Below are positions 6,947 to 7,551 of a stretch of 7,551 nt of DNA, in pieces (within the stretch, counting starts at the first letter, position 1; every line of letters begins with the position of its first letter). The notes below the pieces were generated by a model. The model had not been told where the DNA came from. It made no database searches and saw only the letters and a list, made by a program, of their open reading frames with translations. This DNA comes from Actinomycetota bacterium. Lineage in GTDB: Bacteria; Actinomycetota; Thermoleophilia; Gaiellales; Gaiellaceae. Position numbers and translations under genes: made by a program. The stretch covers positions 1 to 7,551 of the forward strand of contig JACDBY010000178.1 of the NCBI GenBank assembly GCA_013694685.1, read 5' to 3'.

Positions 6947-6952
6947 TACCTT
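6947..6952 (+). promoter_or_regulatory. Probable -10 box giving a leaderless transcript
   Basis: TACCTT matches the TAnnnT -10 pattern and ends exactly six bases before the ATG at 6959, so transcription would begin at or next to the A of the start codon. This geometry is the known mark of leaderless genes, frequent in Actinobacteria and Deinococcus. In agreement, the only SD-like bases (GAGG, 6953-6956) lie two bases from the ATG, too close for a normal ribosome site. The -35 region is poor. Confidence 0.42.
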
Positions 6953-6958
6953 GAGGGC

Positions 6959-7551
6959 ATGAGCACGAACGTGTCGGCGAACCGAACGGCGCTCGTCGAG
7001 TCGCTCATCACGCGGTTCCCGCACATTCCACCGGAGGCGGTGCTCAAGGAGGATCTACTCCGTACCGGGATCGCGTTCGACGAGTCGGCCCTCTCGGACA
7101 ACCTCGACGGCGAGGTGAAGCCGAAGTCGTACTTCATCTTCTCCTTCGACCAGCGCCCACTCGCCGAGCTCGGCGAGGCGGCGCGGAGGCGGCCGCCGGA
7201 GGAGCTCGCGCTGACCGGCGGACCGTACGGGCTCCGCCGCACGATCGTCTCCGTCCGCGTCAACCCCGACTCGCCGTACCGCGTCGCGGGAACCGAGGAC
7301 GGCGCACTCGGCCTCACGCTCGACGGTCGTCCGCTCGCCGACGTGGGACTTCCACCGATGCCCGAGTACTACCGGCACACCCTCGCGAACGGGAAGACGG
7401 TGATGGAGACCGCGCCGACGATCCAGTGGGGCTATCTGATCTACCTCACCGTGCTGCGGCTCTGCCAGTACTTCGGCGCCAAGGAGGAGTGCGGCTTCTG
7501 CGACATCAACCACAACTGGCGCCAGCACAAGCGGGAGGGTCGCCCGTACAC
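6959..7551 (+). CDS. Probable radical SAM protein with CX8CX2C motif, 3' end cut
   Basis: The first 197 residues are visible, and the frame is open to the window edge with codon use like the neighbouring genes. Cys169, Cys178 and Cys181 lie in CQYFGAKEECGFCDINHNW. The CxFCD ending, with an aromatic residue before the last Cys, is typical of radical SAM enzymes, which bind a 4Fe-4S cluster and cleave S-adenosylmethionine to start radical chemistry. The spacing is CX8CX2C where CX3CX2C is standard. About 165 residues precede the cluster, an N-terminal region with KSYFIFSFD (55-63) and a predicted beta-rich stretch around TIVSVRVNPDSPYRV; I do not recognise that region. The ATG at 6959 agrees with the leaderless promoter; a GTG four codons in (6971) is the alternative. 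Transcription is divergent from the glycosidase operon across 118 bases. The reaction and substrate cannot be told; a zinc or other iron-sulfur protein is the alternative reading of the cysteines. Confidence 0.72.
   Translation, partial: MSTNVSANRTALVESLITRFPHIPPEAVLKEDLLRTGIAFDESALSDNLDGEVKPKSYFIFSFDQRPLAELGEAARRRPPEELALTGGPYGLRRTIVSVRVNPDSPYRVAGTEDGALGLTLDGRPLADVGLPPMPEYYRHTLANGKTVMETAPTIQWGYLIYLTVLRLCQYFGAKEECGFCDINHNWRQHKREGRPY

Noticed and set aside
3242..7024. One continuous 1260-codon minus-strand frame ending in the aminotransferase
   Set aside because: Only the last 358 codons carry the aminotransferase. The upstream part is an out-of-frame reading of DedA and the glycosidase, and the family N-terminus begins at GTG 4318.
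5098..7317. A 739-residue version of the glycosidase starting at 7317
   Set aside because: The extra 159 residues lie antisense to the radical SAM gene and precede a clear signal peptide that begins at the ATG at 6840.
7055..7528. A 157-codon minus-strand frame at the right end
   Set aside because: It is antisense to the radical SAM gene, and its product shows only Val/Glu/Arg-rich sequence without motifs.
1..7551. CRISPR array, tRNA, insertion sequence or phage module
   Set aside because: No spaced direct repeats, cloverleaf, transposase or terminal repeats were seen on either strand; the window is filled by chromosomal-type genes.

Overview
The window comes from a G+C-rich bacterial genome (about two thirds or more G+C by eye, with strong third-position G/C bias in the real genes). 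The gene families, the GTG/TTG starts and an apparent leaderless promoter fit an actinobacterium. A Thermoleophilia/Gaiellales-type lineage is possible, but that placement is an inference and no rRNA or marker gene is present to fix it.

Layout. At the left edge is the 3' end of a plus-strand gene for a PhoX/DUF839-like beta-propeller protein (2-538). Facing it is a minus-strand run of five closely packed genes. In transcription order these are: a secreted phosphodiester-glycosidase (NAGPA/DUF2233) protein with FlgD-like Ig domains at its C-terminus (6840-5098); a DedA-family membrane protein (5085-4393); a DegT-type PLP sugar aminotransferase (4318-3242); a membrane-anchored CapD/WbpM/PglF-type nucleotide-sugar 4,6-dehydratase (3231-1348); and a PPP-type metallophosphatase (1345-554). 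The gaps are 12, 74, 10 and 2 bases, so the set looks like one operon, possibly divided by the 74-base gap, which holds two adjacent hairpins. A 12-bp hairpin lies across the convergent 3' ends at 548-577. On the right, divergent from the operon, the plus-strand gene 6959-7551 (cut by the window edge) encodes a probable radical SAM protein with a non-standard CX8CX2C cysteine motif placed after about 165 N-terminal residues.

How it may work together. The dehydratase and aminotransferase together would make an amino-deoxy nucleotide sugar in the cytoplasm. DedA proteins move polyprenyl phosphate or other lipids across the membrane. The secreted NAGPA-type enzyme would cleave a sugar-phosphodiester outside the cell. 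The shared theme is envelope glycan building, lipid-carrier recycling and trimming. This is a reading of the context; no glycosyltransferase, polymerase or flippase of a complete pathway lies in the window. The radical SAM gene has no visible link to that theme beyond sharing the divergent intergenic region.

No tRNA, rRNA, CRISPR array, insertion sequence or phage gene was seen. No gene-free stretch exceeds 300 bases; the longest is the 118-base divergent region 6841-6958.
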